Assembly (NCBI RefSeq): GCF_011764425.1
Contig: NZ_BLPF01000001.1
Span: 4,703,001-4,767,000 of the forward strand
Length of the DNA stretch: 64,000 nucleotides
Reading direction: 5' to 3'
From: Phytohabitans houttuyneae
GTDB taxonomy: Bacteria > Actinomycetota > Actinomycetes > Mycobacteriales > Micromonosporaceae
Shown: positions 62,896 through 64,000 of the stretch, piece after piece
Layout: the number at the start of each line of letters is the position of its first letter
Numbering within the stretch: the stretch's first letter is position 1
Position numbers and translations under genes: made by a program
The notes under the pieces: model-generated
Told to the model about the DNA's origin: nothing
What the model saw: the letters and a program-made list of their open reading frames with translations, nothing else
The model's database searches: none

Positions 62896-63543
62896 TCACG
62901 GTTGGAACCCGTCCGGCAGGAGCCGGGCGAGTGCTCGTACCGCCCGGTACTGGAGGGCCTTGATGGCCCCTTCGTTCTTACCCATCGCCTGGGCGGTTTC
63001 GGCGACGGAGAAGCCTTGCAGGAAGCGGAGGACGATGCACTCCTGCTGCTCGGGGTTGAGCTGCTTGACGGCGGTCAGGAGGGCGACGTTGGTGATGTGG
63101 TCGACGACGGCGGCCTCGGGGCTGCCCTCGGGCCCGCGGTCCTCACGGTCGGCGTCCAGGACGTCGCCGGTGGTGACCTCGAGGCGGTAGCGCCCGGACT
63201 TGAAGTGGTCGGCGACAAGGTTGCGGGCGATCGTGACAAGCCAGGCGCCGAGGTCGCGGCCCTGCCAGGTGAAGCTGCCGATCCGCTTGAGGGCGCGCAG
63301 GAAGGTGTCGGAGGTGAGGTCTTCGGCGAGCTGGCGGTTGCCGACCCGGAAGTACACGAAGCGGAACACCGTGTCGACGTACCGGTCGTAGATCAGGCCG
63401 AACGCCTCCGACTCACCGGCCTGGGCCCGCTCGACCAGCGCCCACACCTCGGCGGCCGCGTCGGTGGGGTCGGGCCGGTCCGGAAACCTGGTCGGCGGTG
63501 CACTGCCCCCGCCGGGTGGCCCGGTCTCGACGGCCGGGAGCAC
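62896..63543 (-). CDS. bldN: BldN-type ECF RNA polymerase sigma factor
   Basis: This ECF sigma factor has region 2 (EAFGLIYDRYVDTVFRFVYFRVGN ... LAEDLTSDTFLRALKRI) and region 4 (LNPEQQECIVLRFLQGFSVAETAQAMGKNEGAIKAL). The segments GSFTWQGRDLGAWLVTIARN and HFKSGRYRLEVTTG are almost identical to Streptomyces BldN, the sigma factor for aerial development. The intact frame from GTG 63543 codes 215 aa. BldN is made as a pro-protein with a long N-terminal extension; here a further conserved-looking frame upstream (63560-63821) probably supplies it after one frameshift near 63565. The anti-sigma-like gene follows after 189 bases. Confidence 0.88.
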   Translation of the reverse strand: MLPAVETGPPGGGSAPPTRFPDRPDPTDAAAEVWALVERAQAGESEAFGLIYDRYVDTVFRFVYFRVGNRQLAEDLTSDTFLRALKRIGSFTWQGRDLGAWLVTIARNLVADHFKSGRYRLEVTTGDVLDADREDRGPEGSPEAAVVDHITNVALLTAVKQLNPEQQECIVLRFLQGFSVAETAQAMGKNEGAIKALQYRAVRALARLLPDGFQP

Positions 63544-63559
63544 CGCGGTGTCGGTGTCG

Positions 63560-63821
63560 CCCCCGAGCGGACGCCGGGATCCGCCGGGTTGTGCCCCGGC
63601 GCCGGCTGGGCCGGCATCGAGGGGCGCCCCGGCGCGGCGACACGGCCGCCCACCGGCTTGGCGTTGGAGCCCGGCACGTGGCGTCCGGGTGACTCGTTGA
63701 CATGGGGTGTGCGGTTGCGTGTGTGCCTGGTGCCCATGTCGTTCATGGCCAGGCGGAGCGTCCGCAGCCCGTCGGCGAGTGCCATCTGGGCGTACAGCTC
63801 CTGGTAGGTGTAGGCCGTCAC
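63560..63821 (-). pseudogene. Probable N-terminal pro-sequence of the BldN-type sigma factor
   Basis: GTG 63821, with GGAGGAGGGG just upstream, opens a frame MTAYTYQELYAQMALADGL, then RTLRLAMNDMGTRHTRN and a Pro/Gly-rich linker. Near 63565 the written frame turns into low-quality sequence, while one added G in the TCGGGGGCGAC run continues as GGDTDTAVLPAVETGPPGG straight into the sigma frame. The joined protein would be about 309 aa with a 90-residue helical head and linker. Alternatively it is a separate small gene. Confidence 0.55.
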
Positions 63822-63958
63822 TGCCCCTCCTCCGTGACCCCGCGCAGCGCCATCATCGGGCATGTGCCGGGTCCGGCGCGGTCCCCTGGCAGCGGGACAG
63901 GATGCGCCATCGGGCGACACACACCCGTGAGGTGCTGGTGCGGTGCGTTAACGGGCAC
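63818..63958 (-). CDS. Possible 46-aa upstream open reading frame
   Basis: GTG 63958 is preceded by GAGGAGG and opens 46 codons (MPVNAPHQHLTGVCRPMAHP onward) ending in TGA at 63818-63820, which overlaps GTG 63821 of the sigma pro-sequence as GTGA. No domain is visible, and it may be a translated leader that couples or regulates sigma-factor translation, or a chance frame. Confidence 0.3.
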   Translation of the reverse strand: MPVNAPHQHLTGVCRPMAHPVPLPGDRAGPGTCPMMALRGVTEEGQ

Positions 63959-64000
63959 GGCGGCCTCCTCGGGGTGAGGGGTGTCGACTCACGGCAAAAG

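Overview
This is a 64 kb, very GC-rich actinobacterial chromosome segment with GTG/TTG starts and many ATGA/GTGA stop-start overlaps. Gene content and order point to Micromonosporaceae (inference). There is mycothiol synthesis (mshD, mshA), a GlnR-type regulator, SenX3/RegX3-type phosphate control, and two blocks in an order I recall from other actinobacteria. The first is regulator-hbhA-DUF2516-hydrolase, then murB, SDR, mshA, YbjN, gpm, senX3, regX3, a Ppx/GppA protein and a TIM-barrel protein, much like M. tuberculosis Rv0474-Rv0498. The second is excisionase-type HTH, 33-aa bS22-like protein, epimerase, acyltransferase and BldN-type sigma factor, much like the Streptomyces bldN region and Rv0500A-Rv0505c. 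No rRNA, tRNA, CRISPR array, prophage or biosynthetic cluster was seen.

Layout. 1-9.9 kb: phosphate handling (end of a polyphosphate kinase 2, DUF47 protein, Pit transporter, pstSCAB behind a PHO box), a broken oxidoreductase, a Nudix hydrolase, mshD and a polysaccharide deacetylase. 10-14.3 kb: glnR-like regulator, membrane and DUF2993 proteins, then a cysteine-rich leader peptide ahead of a sulfurtransferase and DUF1416 gene. 14.3-20.3 kb: a 1446-aa secreted subtilase with beta-propeller repeats and a divergent DNA-binding protein. 20.2-29.7 kb: DsrE-like, nitrobindin-like, PLP lyase, Fur, YgfZ, asparaginase, hbhA locus, AlaX and EI24 proteins. 29.7-34.8 kb: LacI regulator with a GH1 glucosidase, a mycothiol-dependent-isomerase-like protein, an 80-bp tandem repeat, murB and a sortase-type surface protein. 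34.9-49.3 kb: methyltransferase-like, SDR, mshA, CoA transferase, MFS, gpmA, phoU / senX3-regX3 around a second PHO box, Ppx/GppA, CGNR and proline dehydrogenase. 49.3-54 kb: a metallopeptidase and a MacB-type efflux system. 54.2-64 kb: the bldN-region block, interrupted by a less GC-rich HAD / metallophosphoesterase pair.

How the genes work together. Phosphate is the strongest theme: high-affinity (Pst) and low-affinity (Pit) uptake, polyphosphate turnover (PPK2, Ppx/GppA) and the PhoU/SenX3/RegX3 switch, with PHO boxes in front of pstS and between phoU and senX3. A second theme is thiol and sulfur metabolism: mycothiol enzymes and a cysteine-sensing attenuator on the sulfurtransferase operon.

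Caution. At ten places a clearly conserved protein continues in another frame, and each is repaired by adding one G or C at a G/C-rich spot. This looks like a systematic one-base deletion error in the sequence rather than ten independent pseudogenes.
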